Assembly (NCBI GenBank): GCA_003116975.1
Contig: BGKB01000205.1
Coordinates: 2,625-66,624, forward strand
Direction of reading: 5' to 3'
Length of the DNA: 64,000 bases
From: Aurantiochytrium sp. KH105
Taxonomy: Eukaryota; Sar; Bigyra; Thraustochytrida; Thraustochytriidae
The notes beneath the pieces were generated by a model, which searched no databases, was not told the origin of the DNA, and saw only the letters and a program-made list of their open reading frames with translations. Below, in pieces: positions 18,325 to 28,400 of the stretch (within the stretch, counting starts at the first letter, position 1; each line of letters begins with the position of its first letter). The translations under genes were made by a program, and so were the position numbers.

Positions 18325-19458
18325 ATGCTTCGACGGCTCTTGCGCACGCGAAGGGCAAGGGCGCGCAAGGGAGGCGACGTGCTCAGCGTCGCGCAGTCTC
18401 CAGAGCTCATCGTCGCGGGCAGCGACAAGTCTCTGCGCGCCTGGTCACGAGATGGCGACCGTCTGGTCTTGGCAATGCTGACGCCCGACAAGGCTCAGGC
18501 CTGGGCCGTCGCAGTCTACGGCAATCTGGCCGTCGTGGGAACAGGCAAAGGGGGGCTCTTCATCGTCGACGTCTGCTCGAGCACAGTTTTACATTCACTT
18601 CACGGACACGCAAATGCCGTGCGAAGCATCGTCTTCGAAGGCGAAGTCATATTGTCCGGCTCAGAGGACGGCACGATTCGCCTCTGGCGAGCAGACAACG
18701 GCCAATCATTGATGACCATCACTGTCGACTCCTGGGTCCTCGGCTTGGCGGCCCAGGGCGACTTTATCGCCGCTGGCTTGGAAGACACGTCTGTTCACAT
18801 CTTTGACCGCGCGACCGGCGAGCGCAAACATATTCTCAGCGACGCCAACGACTATGTCAGGTCGGTTGCAATCGACACAACACGCCTCGTCAGTGGGTCC
18901 GATGATCGTATCGTGCGTGTCTATGCCGTGCCTTCCTTCGAATTGGTCCACAGTCTCCGCGGACACTCCACCTGGGTCTTGTCAGTCGCGCTGCAAGGGG
19001 AGCGCATCGTCAGTGGGTCTGCCGATAAGACAATCCGAGTTTGGGACGCGCGCACGGGGACCCAACTGAGCATTATGCAGGCACATCCCAACTGGGTTAA
19101 ATCGGTTTCTCTCCTCGACCAAGAGATTGTCTCCGGTTCCTTGGACCGAACCGTGCGCGTCTGGGACCTCGAGACTGGAACATGCAAGATCACGCTCAAT
19201 GGCACCGAGCCATCGGGCGCGGCAGCCGATGTTTTCTCATCAGACAGCGAAGACTCCCAAGCAGAAGCGCAGACTCCCAAGGCGCTTTTGTTGTTGAATG
19301 AGGAGAGCGTTGTCGCGACCGGCTGCTATAGCGTTGCCCTTGCATGGGCGAATCTTCGCTCATGGTCAGAAGAGACCCTTTTCTCAACAACGAGCGCCAG
19401 GTCGAATGACGTACAGCCTGCTCCGCAAGAGGGCCGCAATAGAGCGTTCTCTCTCTAA
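18325..19458 (+). CDS. WD40-repeat beta-propeller protein
   Basis: A 377-residue protein from the chosen Met. After a short basic N-terminus it consists of about seven WD40 blades. The clearest are LSGSEDGTIRLW, VSGSDDRIVRVY, VSGSADKTIRVW and VSGSLDRTVRVW, each preceded by a GH-type turn such as LHGHANAVRSI or LRGHSTWVLSV. The C-terminal 100 residues are less regular and Ser-rich. It probably acts as a scaffold or substrate-recognition protein; the partner is unknown, and no F-box, LisH or other added domain is visible. The frame is open from 18004, which would add 107 Arg-rich residues. I prefer the inner Met but cannot exclude the longer form. Confidence 0.87.
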   Translation: MLRRLLRTRRARARKGGDVLSVAQSPELIVAGSDKSLRAWSRDGDRLVLAMLTPDKAQAWAVAVYGNLAVVGTGKGGLFIVDVCSSTVLHSLHGHANAVRSIVFEGEVILSGSEDGTIRLWRADNGQSLMTITVDSWVLGLAAQGDFIAAGLEDTSVHIFDRATGERKHILSDANDYVRSVAIDTTRLVSGSDDRIVRVYAVPSFELVHSLRGHSTWVLSVALQGERIVSGSADKTIRVWDARTGTQLSIMQAHPNWVKSVSLLDQEIVSGSLDRTVRVWDLETGTCKITLNGTEPSGAAADVFSSDSEDSQAEAQTPKALLLLNEESVVATGCYSVALAWANLRSWSEETLFSTTSARSNDVQPAPQEGRNRAFSL

Positions 19459-19800
19459 TTTGAATAATACACGTCATCTCTTTCGCTGTCTTTCTTTCTT
19501 CTTTGTCTGTAAGCAGTTCAAGGTGTATACTCCCTTCGCACAAGTTCTCCCACTTCCCCCTCCCCCTGCCCTCAAAAAGAAAGACTACATTCTTGCATTT
19601 CGAAAATTACCTACTGGGGCCTTTTATCTTGGCATCTTCAGGCTGGCAGCGTGAGCTTGACGTGGACGAGGACTGACTCACGTGTAGGCTCTGGACAACT
19701 TGATAGAAAATAAAAATCAACGGCTATTTCCCAATGAAGGAGGAAAAAAAAAATAGAAAGAGGGAGGGAGGGCGCGATGCTGTCGAGGTGAGTTTCACGT
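19459..19800. other. Short intergenic stretch
   Basis: A polypyrimidine segment (about 19540-19570) and an AT-rich segment with AATAAA near 19706 separate two genes on the same strand. Nothing else is visible. Confidence 0.5.
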
Positions 19801-21051
19801 GTGCGCGCGTGCAAACGGCTGCGGCGTATTTTGCAAGAAAGCAAAGCCTTCAGCGTGCGTGCTGCTCTGAATGGAGAGCAACAAGAGACTTTGAAGATGT
19901 CGCTTGCAATGTCATCGACGCTGTCAACGAGACGCAAAACACGCGGAAGCGGACACAAGACACTGCCCATAGCCTTGCATCCAACGACGGTGCGAGGGAG
20001 CTCGCAAGTGGAGAGTATTTTGACAATGCACGCAAAGGGTCTCGAACGCCAACATCCGTCTAATCATAAGCAACCAAAACGACGACAGCGGCCGCGAGCA
20101 AAGAGCGAAGCACCGGCCGCACCTTTACCCCGACCATGGAGCAGCGCCAGTGCCTTCAGCCAAGCAAGCCTTCTGAGTGCAGACTCCAACCTCCTCTATC
20201 CAGACGAGAGCGCTTTGGACGACGGCGAGTCAAAACGTCCTTGGAGCGTCGAACGCCGATCTTCAAGTCCCAAGCGATTCACGTCGATCGCAGTCAATGA
20301 TCAAGTTCAGGTATTGGAAGCCATCAATCAGAGACGCGCAGACAACGAGCAAAGCACTCTTATTGCCTTGCAAAGTAGCTTGGCATATTTGCGCAAGAGC
20401 GTGATGCAGAGCCCCGAGATGGAGCACGCGCAGGACAGTCTCTTGGCCGCACTGGCAACTCTCGAGGAATGCTCCATTAATGCTCGCGGCACGCCTACAT
20501 GTTTTGCAGCGCAATATGCCGAGCAAGCTACGCGAGATCAGGCCATTGAGATCGAACAGCTGCAGAGAGATCTAGATACAGCCAATGGCATGGTGACTAA
20601 ATTACAAGTTGAAAAAGCCCACTTGGAAACTCAGCTCTCCGCGTCTCGGGAAGATTGCGAAGAGGGCAAAATACGCGAAGAAAAGCAGCGACAATACGTG
20701 CATCGTTTGCGGCAGGATCTCATGAGCTCTTTTGATGACCTCAAGTTGATGGAAGCAAACAAGGATCATGCGACGGCTCTGGCCAAACATCGGACCTTGG
20801 AGCTCACCGCTGTCGAACAAAAGTTGCAACAAACGCAAGACGCAGCACAAAGTCTCAAGCACAACCTCGAGCACACGCATGGGAAATTCAACGACGCGAC
20901 AAGTGAGTTAGCGGCTCTCCGACGCGAAAATGAAGCTCTTCGCGCACACATCGAGAATCCAAGCGAGAAACCGATTCCGTCGCCTGTAGCAAAGACAAAT
21001 CCAAGTTTCGATGACACGCCCGAAGGGGGCCAAGGGCGACATGCTTTCTAG
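19801..21051 (+). CDS. Coiled-coil protein of unknown function
   Basis: A 416-residue protein. The first 160 residues are basic and Ser/Pro-rich and look disordered. From about 165 to 385 the sequence is strongly helical and rich in Glu, Gln, Leu and Lys, with heptad-like spacing (IEIEQLQRDLDTANGMV, LQVEKAHLETQL, LAALRRENEALRAHI), so a long coiled coil is likely. The last 30 residues are polar. Proteins of this kind often serve as cytoskeletal, centrosomal or vesicle-tether scaffolds, but nothing here identifies which. The start is uncertain because several in-frame Met codons lie within the first 80 residues. Confidence 0.7.
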   Translation: MRACKRLRRILQESKAFSVRAALNGEQQETLKMSLAMSSTLSTRRKTRGSGHKTLPIALHPTTVRGSSQVESILTMHAKGLERQHPSNHKQPKRRQRPRAKSEAPAAPLPRPWSSASAFSQASLLSADSNLLYPDESALDDGESKRPWSVERRSSSPKRFTSIAVNDQVQVLEAINQRRADNEQSTLIALQSSLAYLRKSVMQSPEMEHAQDSLLAALATLEECSINARGTPTCFAAQYAEQATRDQAIEIEQLQRDLDTANGMVTKLQVEKAHLETQLSASREDCEEGKIREEKQRQYVHRLRQDLMSSFDDLKLMEANKDHATALAKHRTLELTAVEQKLQQTQDAAQSLKHNLEHTHGKFNDATSELAALRRENEALRAHIENPSEKPIPSPVAKTNPSFDDTPEGGQGRHAF

Positions 21052-21650
21052 ATATGAAAGCGGCATGCTTTCCAGATGTGAAGGGCCATGAGCGATTGGC
21101 GTCGAATCGGGACACAACGTTTTACCCAAGAAAGGAAAAGGATGCGATTCGGTGAATTCTATCCATCTTGTCTGGGAGCTTTCAAAGCAAGAACTGGACT
21201 ATAAACGCGCGAGAGGCATTGTAGAAATCAAAATTTTACTTTTCCGGCTGTTTACTGAAAGCGCTTGTGTTCGTCAATGCATCGGCCTCACTCTCGTCTT
21301 TTCAAGATGCTGAGAGAGTCAGTTCACGCGCCCCTCCTGGCTCATTTGTGAAACATAAAAGTAACAAAACCTCGGGGTCGAATACTACTTCGCTGGCACG
21401 TTTCTCCATAATAGACTACGCATGGTCAAGGTGTCTCAGCACAGAAATAATGAAAGAAATGCGAATCAATGGATAGTCTAATGGCCTGTAAGGAAGTGAG
21501 AGGATGTGCAAAAGCAGGCTGAGAAAAATCGTCAAAACTCGGGAGACGCCTTGATTTGACTTTCTACTTTTGAAGAAAAGGAAAAATGTGGCGGTCCCTT
21601 TCTTACGTCTTATTCTCCAATGTGCCCGTGAAAAATGGGGAAAGAAAGTT
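21052..21650. other. Convergent intergenic region
   Basis: About 600 bp of even base composition between two convergent genes, presumably holding both 3' UTRs. No domain-bearing frame or clear structure is seen. Confidence 0.5.
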
Positions 21651-22424
21651 TCACAGCTTGTACTTTTCGTATAGTGCGGCATACTTGTTCCGGATGGCGT
21701 GCTCGTCCTCCTCGTCTTCCTCGTCACTGAAGGGCCCGTACATTCCATTTTCAGCACGACGCCCCGCACCCGAATTGAGAGAGTTATCGAGCAAGGCGCT
21801 ATGCTGTTCCCGGTCGCGGTCCATTCCGTTTCGCGCAGCACTTTGGGCTGTGCTGCCATTGCCATAGACATCCTCGAGCGAGCCATACTCCAAATCTGGT
21901 CGTCGTTTTCCCGAGGTGAGCGGTTTGGCCGGCGCATACTCGCCTTTCGTGCGTAACTTGGTACCATAGACGCGCTTCGTGACTGCAAGATCCAACCCGA
22001 GGACCACGCTAAGTGCAAGAAAGAAGAGCGCGACACCGCGAATTTGCGCAACGACTCGTGGGAGATCTTGCGGCGGTGCGTCCGATGACGAGGCAATTTG
22101 CCGCTTCAAAATGAAGAAGAAGATGCTCGTCAGCACGGAGAGCGCCATCATGGCGCGCAACACAAAGAGATAGACTACAAGCAGCACCCTGCCGCTGTCG
22201 CCGTGAACCAGGATGGAGGCGCACGTTAGAAGCAGGATCGCGAAACCGGTCACCAGCGGCAACACCTCAAGAATCGTGAGTCCATGCTCCTCGAATCCAA
22301 AGAAGATGGCAAGCGACAGCAGCGCGACGCTCCCGAGGAACAGCAGCACGTTCAAGAACCTGAACAGACAGAGCGAGACGTCGTCCACGACCTGTTCGCG
22401 AAAGGCGCTCGAGAGCCACGCCAT
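21651..22424 (-). CDS. Four-span membrane protein with acidic Tyr-rich tail
   Basis: A 257-residue protein starting MAWLSSAF. Four hydrophobic segments lie near 24-43, 50-73, 79-105 and 128-148. The 110-residue tail is polar, contains an acidic run (DEEDEEDEH) and ends with closely spaced tyrosines (YAALYEKYKL), which could act as sorting or phosphorylation sites. The layout is tetraspan-like, but the loop between spans 3 and 4 is only about 22 residues and lacks the CCG motif, so it is not a true tetraspanin. The frame stays open to 22910 but the upstream part is Arg/Ala/Gly-rich. The chosen Met begins the first conserved-looking amphipathic segment. Confidence 0.8.
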   Translation of the reverse strand: MAWLSSAFREQVVDDVSLCLFRFLNVLLFLGSVALLSLAIFFGFEEHGLTILEVLPLVTGFAILLLTCASILVHGDSGRVLLVVYLFVLRAMMALSVLTSIFFFILKRQIASSSDAPPQDLPRVVAQIRGVALFFLALSVVLGLDLAVTKRVYGTKLRTKGEYAPAKPLTSGKRRPDLEYGSLEDVYGNGSTAQSAARNGMDRDREQHSALLDNSLNSGAGRRAENGMYGPFSDEEDEEDEHAIRNKYAALYEKYKL

Positions 22425-23965
22425 CTTTGCCCCTCCCTCCCTCTCCGCCGCGCTCCGGGGCCCGTGCGGGCCGGCCCGCTGCGACGCGCTGCCGCGGACT
22501 CCTCCGCGCCGCGGCCCCGCCCCTCCGCTCGCCCAGGCGCGCCGCGAGGCGGCCTCGCTGCCGTCGCTCGGGCTGGTCTGCGCCTCGCCGCAGCCGTGAT
22601 CTGCAAGCTGCTGCTGCTGATGCGAAGCGGATTCGTCCTCGCCATCGGCCGCTGCTGGGCGCAGACAAACGCGGCTCCTGCAGCGACAAAGTCTCGCGCG
22701 ATGGGACAGAGCAGTGGCGGGCCAGACGGTTGGCAACGTGTAACAGCAAGCGAGTCCCTCCCTCCCAGACGCGCCCCCAGTCGCACCGAGCCCCGGGCGC
22801 GAGGAAAACACACTGCCAGGGCCAGCTGGCTGCGTCGCGTTGCGCGGCGGCCGTTGCTGCAACGGCGGCGGCGGGAGAGCGAGTGAAAGAATCGTCTCGG
22901 GACGTGGCACCTGGGCTTCTGCTCAGCTTTTGCACTGCTGGGGGACCATTGTTCCGTGCCGAAATCGTCCCAACTTGAAGGAGCCGCGAGGGACGACGGA
23001 CGGCCGAGGCGACGTGGAGTCGGGATACGACAGCCTTGCGAGCGCGCGAGAGAGCGGGGACGGTTTGCGAAGCAGCTGAGGCCGCTCGGCAGCGGATTCA
23101 GGAGAATCAAGACTCCTCGAAGAGAAGACGAAATGCGAAGTAAGGCTGGGGTGGTCAAGCTGGCTGCTGCTGGTTGGTGACGGTTTGGCTGGTGGCTGGA
23201 ACCCAAGATGGCGTTGATTTTGTCCGTATCCTCGCGTTGCTCTGCCGGGAAAAACGAAAATCCGCAAGCTTTGCGAGCTTGTTTGCCACCACTGTCAGCA
23301 AACATAGCAGCAGCAATAACAACAACGAACGAACGACATTGTCATTCTCATCGTCAATCGATCTGCTGCAGCCAGTGTAACAACACACAAGGTCGCACTG
23401 CCAGCAAGAATGGAAGGGTGGGGAAAGGGGCTCGCCTCGTCCGGCCGCGACTGCGACTTTACTCGACTTTCTCTGCTTCGTCGATCTTGGCCACGCGTCT
23501 CTCCGTCGAGCATGTGCAATGTGTCGACGCTGGACTCACCTCGAGCACGCCTGGCTGGCTGGCGGGGACAACGATCGAGCAGCCGGCCGATGAACCAGGC
23601 TGGCCCGCGAGATCGGCGCACACGGGATGTACCCCAGGTCTGCGCGAATTCCTCCCCAGCGAGGGCTCACTCGAGTGCGTGAATGCAGGATGTATGTATG
23701 TACAGGTGTGTGCTGTTGCTGGCCCAGCGCGGCATTTCTGACCGGCGGCAGGGCCGCCAAACCCGCAAGCGCTCGCGGCGGCGGCGGCGGCGACGCCTGC
23801 CGACGGCGTCGAGCTCGCGCTCGGACTCGCGGCGCGAGGCCTTACCTTGCGGCGGGGAATCTCTTGGTGGCACCTCTGCAGGCAGAGGGAGACGAGGTAT
23901 TTCTCTCCGAACCGGAGACACTGGGGAGAAGGTTGGTTCGCAAAGGGAGACCGCTCGCGCGACGC
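22425..23965. other. 1.5 kb divergent intergenic region
   Basis: GC-rich near both genes. Overlapping frames on both strands read as Arg/Ser/Ala-rich sequence and show no domain. It probably holds both promoters and 5' UTRs. A GGC run near 23775 and GTAT repeats near 23690 are the only visible structure. Confidence 0.5.
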
Positions 23966-24226
23966 ATGGCGGCGCAGACTCCGAAGTCAGGCTCGCCCGG
24001 ACTGCGCGGCATGCGAGCGATCGCTGTTGCGCTCTTGCTCGCGAGCCACCTCTTTGTGTACAGTGGATACGCCGAGGGTACCAAACCATCCGCGACGTCC
24101 GTGGAGGTCGTGCTGGACGCCACCAAACAAAATGCGGCCGGCTTCGTGAGCTTTGAGGAGTTCAAGGAAAACATGCTGGACAAAATCAAGCGAGACGAGA
24201 AGCCAAACGCAAACGCAAAACCATGA
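23966..24226 (+). CDS. Small secreted or membrane protein with degenerate EF-hand-like motif
   Basis: An 86-residue protein. After a short polar N-terminus, residues 17-35 are hydrophobic (IAVALLLASHLFVYSGYA), consistent with a signal peptide or anchor. The remainder is acidic and basic and contains NAAGFVSFEEFKENM, which resembles the second half of an EF-hand loop plus exiting helix (Gly6, Val8, Glu12). Loop positions 1 and 5 are not acidic, so calcium binding is doubtful. The frame stays open upstream to 23627. The Met at 23966 was chosen because the hydrophobic segment then falls at the N-terminus. Confidence 0.5.
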   Translation: MAAQTPKSGSPGLRGMRAIAVALLLASHLFVYSGYAEGTKPSATSVEVVLDATKQNAAGFVSFEEFKENMLDKIKRDEKPNANAKP

Positions 24227-24318
24227 AACCTGCTTCTTATCTTTATTCTTCTCCAAACTTGCCCGACCACAACGGGCCTCCGAAGTAAACTCACGCACTT
24301 TCAATGCTCGCACGAGGT

Positions 24319-24888
24319 CTAATACTCGTACAACTTGACCATATGTATAAGCTTCTCTTCGCATTCACGATAATTGCGCCAATACGTAAAGTACCCGTTC
24401 TTTTTTACTCGAACACACTTGATGAAGCCATTGTCCCATCGCTCGGGAGACCCGTGCTCTGCGGCATACTCGCGCTCGTCACGCCACCCGCCACACTGAA
24501 AACGATGATTATCCTCTACGAGCATGGACCACCCTTGCGCGCGCGACATACGCACTGGCTTTGCTGCTGATACAGATGCTCTTGATGCTGATTTTGCTTC
24601 CTGGCGTCGAGGTTTTTGATATTTTTCTTCAGCTCGGCAACGTACCTCTTCGCCGTCGCATCGCCGCGCATCGCGCGTTCTCGTGGCATAGTCCGATTTG
24701 GACTCATGTTTTGATCGATTTGTCTTGCGAGCTGTCTTTGTCGAGCTCGATGAACCAACGGTGATTGCATTCTTGCTGCTGCGCACGTTTGCCTTGCCGC
24801 AACCGCCGCCGCCACCGCCGCCAAGACTTCGCGGAACAGCATGAAACCCGCTGTTACTCCCGCGCAGAGTCATGCCTGTGATCTCCAT
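24319..24888 (-). CDS. Basic protein with compact aromatic C-terminal segment, unrecognised
   Basis: A 189-residue reading frame. The N-terminal 120 residues are Ser/Arg/Lys-rich with a Gly run. The last 55 residues look like a folded segment, with many Trp, Tyr, Phe and Cys residues (for example WDNGFIKCVRV and GYFTYWRNYRECEEK). It converges on the small gene ending at 24226, leaving only 92 bp between stop codons. The frame is open up to 25107, and I chose the Met at 24888. The mixed composition makes a real gene plausible but not certain, and it could be the last exon of a spliced gene. Confidence 0.45.
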   Translation of the reverse strand: MEITGMTLRGSNSGFHAVPRSLGGGGGGGCGKANVRSSKNAITVGSSSSTKTARKTNRSKHESKSDYATRTRDARRCDGEEVRCRAEEKYQKPRRQEAKSASRASVSAAKPVRMSRAQGWSMLVEDNHRFQCGGWRDEREYAAEHGSPERWDNGFIKCVRVKKNGYFTYWRNYRECEEKLIHMVKLYEY

Positions 24889-25476
24889 CGTGCGCGAGGT
24901 ATGTCTTCTCCTCTCCTCGAATCTCTTGCGTGTCTCTTTCGCCGACTGCCCGTGCGCAAGCGTGAGCGAGATGCGGCTTTCTTTTCGTTTCTTTCCTAAA
25001 CAATGGAGGCTTCGTCGCATGAAACCGTGTGGTACACACCGTCGTGGGGAAAATGCGTTGCGCTGGGTCCATTTCCTCTGCAGAGCTGGATCAAACCCGT
25101 CGATCAATCCATCAATCAGTCAATCCATCCATCCATCCATCCATCCATCAAGCAAGCAAGCAAGCAAGCAAGCGAGCAAGCAAGCGAGCAAACAATCAAT
25201 CAATCAGTCAAAACATGAATCAACGAGTCCAAGAATTGATCAATCAGAAAGTCCAAGCGTCTGGTCAGAAATGATCGTAGAACTGGACTGCGCGTGCGCG
25301 GCGAAGAGCGCAGCGTTGTTTTCAGATGGATGGGAAAGGCAAACCTGCAATCGAGACCCCGTGTGCGCGCGCACGACGACTGCGCAGCCCGACCTCTTGA
25401 CTGCCTGATCGAGCCACAGAACGAACGAACGATCAACGAGAGGAGTGGTGACGCGAAGCGGCGAGGGCAAAGCACG
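24889..25476. other. Divergent intergenic region with compound microsatellite
   Basis: From 25099 to 25209 CAAT, CCAT and CAAG/CGAG tetranucleotide runs follow one another. The stretch next to the myosin ATG is GC-rich and is open in the myosin frame back to 25294. Confidence 0.6.
25099..25209. repeat. Compound CAAT / CCAT / CAAG microsatellite
   Basis: Successive runs of three related tetranucleotides in the presumed promoter region of the myosin gene. Confidence 0.9.
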
Positions 25477-28400
25477 ATGCCGACGCTTGCAGCGGTCGCG
25501 CGAGAAGGCGAGACGCTTAGTAGCAGCAAGGAGGAAATTGCAAGCCTCAGTACCGATGTTGTGGAATCCAAAGAGGAAGACTTAGGCAAGGGACTTATCC
25601 AAGATGACCATCAGGTCTGGGTATGGAAGCCTGCGCATGCAGGCGTCGACCTCTTGCCCATTGTTGGTCGCACCGATGATTCGGTGACTGTTGAAACGGA
25701 GGACGGCGAAGAATGCATCATGGACGCCACCGATGTTTTTCCCTTTAACTCCAGCCATCTCCTTGACTGCGACGATGCAGCGGACATGAATGACTTGCAT
25801 GAACCAGCGCTTGTCGGTTTGTTGGAGCGCAGATTCACCAAAGACAAGATCTACACCTATTCTGGGGATGTTCTCATCTCTATCAACCCGCAAAAGGACA
25901 TTGCTGGTCTCTACGATATTGAAGAGGAAACCTCGCGCAAGATGCCACATGTTTACGGAGTGGCACAGCACGCTCTTGACGGACTCGGTCACGGCGAGAA
26001 CCAAGCGATTCTTGTCAACGGCGAGAGCGGGGCCGGAAAGACCGAAGCTGCAAAAAAGCTTTTGCGCTACCTTGCGGCATTTTCCACCCATCACGACGAG
26101 AACGATTCGGCGAGTCCGGCAAGCGTCATGACAAGCAGCAATCCCGCACTCGAAGCCTTTGGAAATGCCGTCACGATTCGAAATGACAACTCGTCACGCT
26201 TCGGCAAGTACATCAAAATCTGGTTTGACAAGGAACGCTCGCTGCGCGGTCTGTCAACGCACCAATTTCTGCTTGAAAACAGCAGAGTCATCTCGCACGG
26301 CGCGGGCGAGCGCAACTATCACGTCTTTTACCAGCTTGTTGCTGCAAAGCAGCAGCGTGAGCCCCAACTGGACGATCTGGAATTGGGTCTGCTCTCCAGC
26401 GCTGGTGCCTTTCGGCTGCTCCAAGCCAGCGATAGCGCTTCTGACAGCCTCGCACAGTCAGTTGATCTCGCGAAGGACCTCGCTGGATTCCGGGCGACCC
26501 ATGATTCGCTTTTGGCCATCGGAATTAGTCCAGGTGATATTTCTGCCATTTGGCGGACGCTTGCAGGACTTTTGCACTTGGGCAACGTCGTCTTTGTGCC
26601 TCGCGCGAACCCGCAACCGGACGAAGACTTGACCGCAATTGATGCCTCGTCGCAGCAGCATTTATCGAAAGCCTGCGAGCTTTTGGATCTCGACGGAACT
26701 GAGATTTCGCGTGTCCTGCTTCGCCGCTACATTGGAGGCAAAAACTCGCTTGTTACGATTCCGCTGTCCCCTGCGGAGGCGGCGAATTCGCGTGATGGCA
26801 TGATTAAGACCATCTATTCGCGCGCCTTCGCTTGGATTGTTGACCAGACCCACCGCACAGACGGTGTTGACGAGCAAGCGTTCTCTTCGATTGGCATTCT
26901 GGATATCTTTGGCTTTGAAGTTCTTGCCCAGAATTCGCTCGAACAGCTGTGCGTCAATTTTGCCAACGAAGAGCTGCAGCGGCTCTTTAATTGGCACGTC
27001 TTTGAGCTCGAGCGCTCCCGGTATGCTTCTGAAGGCATCGTGTGGGATGTCAAGGCCTGCTGTGACAATATTGACTTGCTCGATGCGCTGCGCGGTACCT
27101 TTTCACTTTTGGAAGAGCAGGGTCATTTTGGTGCGCGCGCTTCGGACGATAACCTCATTGCGCAATTCGCGAGTGAGGGACTCGTTCACAAGGAAAAACG
27201 CGCCGCGACGTCGCATTTCGTGGTGCATCACTTTGCAAGTTCAGTCTCGTACGAGATCACGGGATTTCTGGCCAAGAACAACGATGCCTTGCAGGCCGAC
27301 CTGAGCGACTTTTTGGTGGCCAAAGCCGGTGCGCAAAGTTTCTTGGCCCGCCAGCTCTTCCCGCCCCCGGATATCGAGGCCGAGCGCGCCAAGGCACTTG
27401 CAGGTGGAGGCACGCAGCGGCGTCAGGCACGAAAGATGGCTTCCACCAACAGCGTCTCGAAGCAATTCCGCGGTCAAATGGCTCAGCTGGTCGATGAGCT
27501 GCAGCAAACGGCCTTGCACTTTGTGAGGTGCGTCAAGGCAAACGAGGACAAGACTGCGGGATGTTGGGATACTGCACTTGTTCTGAATCAGCTTCGACAC
27601 CTCGGTGTCATGGAGGCCGTGCGCATCCGGCAGGAGGGCTACCCCGTTACTCTTCAGCCGCAAGAGATCGCGGCGCGCTTTGGGATTCTTGTGAGCGACA
27701 TTTCAGAGGTCACGCCTGAAGAAACTGCCCGAATCGTCCTGATGCAAACCCTCGGCGCGTCATCTCAGGGTCGCGCTTGGCAGATGGGCGTGAGCGGTCT
27801 GGTCTTTATGACCAAGGCAAGCCTCACCATTCTTCAACGTTCGCAGCATGAGGAACTGCGTCGCCAGGAAACACTCAAACGTGAAGCAGCACGTTTGGAA
27901 GCTGAAGAGGCGGCGCGGCGTCACCAGGAAGAGCTCGCAAGAGCTCGCGCAGAGGCAGAAGCTAAAGCCAAAGCCCGCGCCGAGGAGGAAGCCAAAGCCA
28001 AAGCCCGCGCCGAGGAGGAAGCCAAAGCCAATGCTCGTGCCGAAGAGGAAGCCAGAGCTAAAGCTCATGCCAAAGTGGAGGAGGCAAGAGCCGCGGAGGC
28101 CCAACGTCAGGCAGCGGCCAAGCTTCAAAAGGAACAGGAAGAGCAGGAAGCACAAAGGTTGGCGCTTCTTCGTGAGCGTGAAGCTGCGGATGTGGCTGCA
28201 AAGCAAATGAATGCCGCGAAAAAGCTTCAGACATGGTGGCGTATGGTGAGTCACATGCGTCAGCTGCACAAGATCTTGCAGGCGAGAGGCCCGTGGCAAG
28301 ACGTTCTCCTTCCCAACGAGGCGGCCTTATTGAGCTCCTTTGTGGTCCACAGCTCGGAGCGCGACATTGTGCGCAAGATGGGACTGTCGAAGTTTGCCAC

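Noticed and set aside
21651..22424. Third tetraspanin
   Set aside because: No CCG motif, and the loop between spans 3 and 4 is only about 22 residues.
23966..24226. Functional EF-hand
   Set aside because: Loop positions 1 and 5 lack acidic residues. Only the glycine, hydrophobic and final Glu positions fit.
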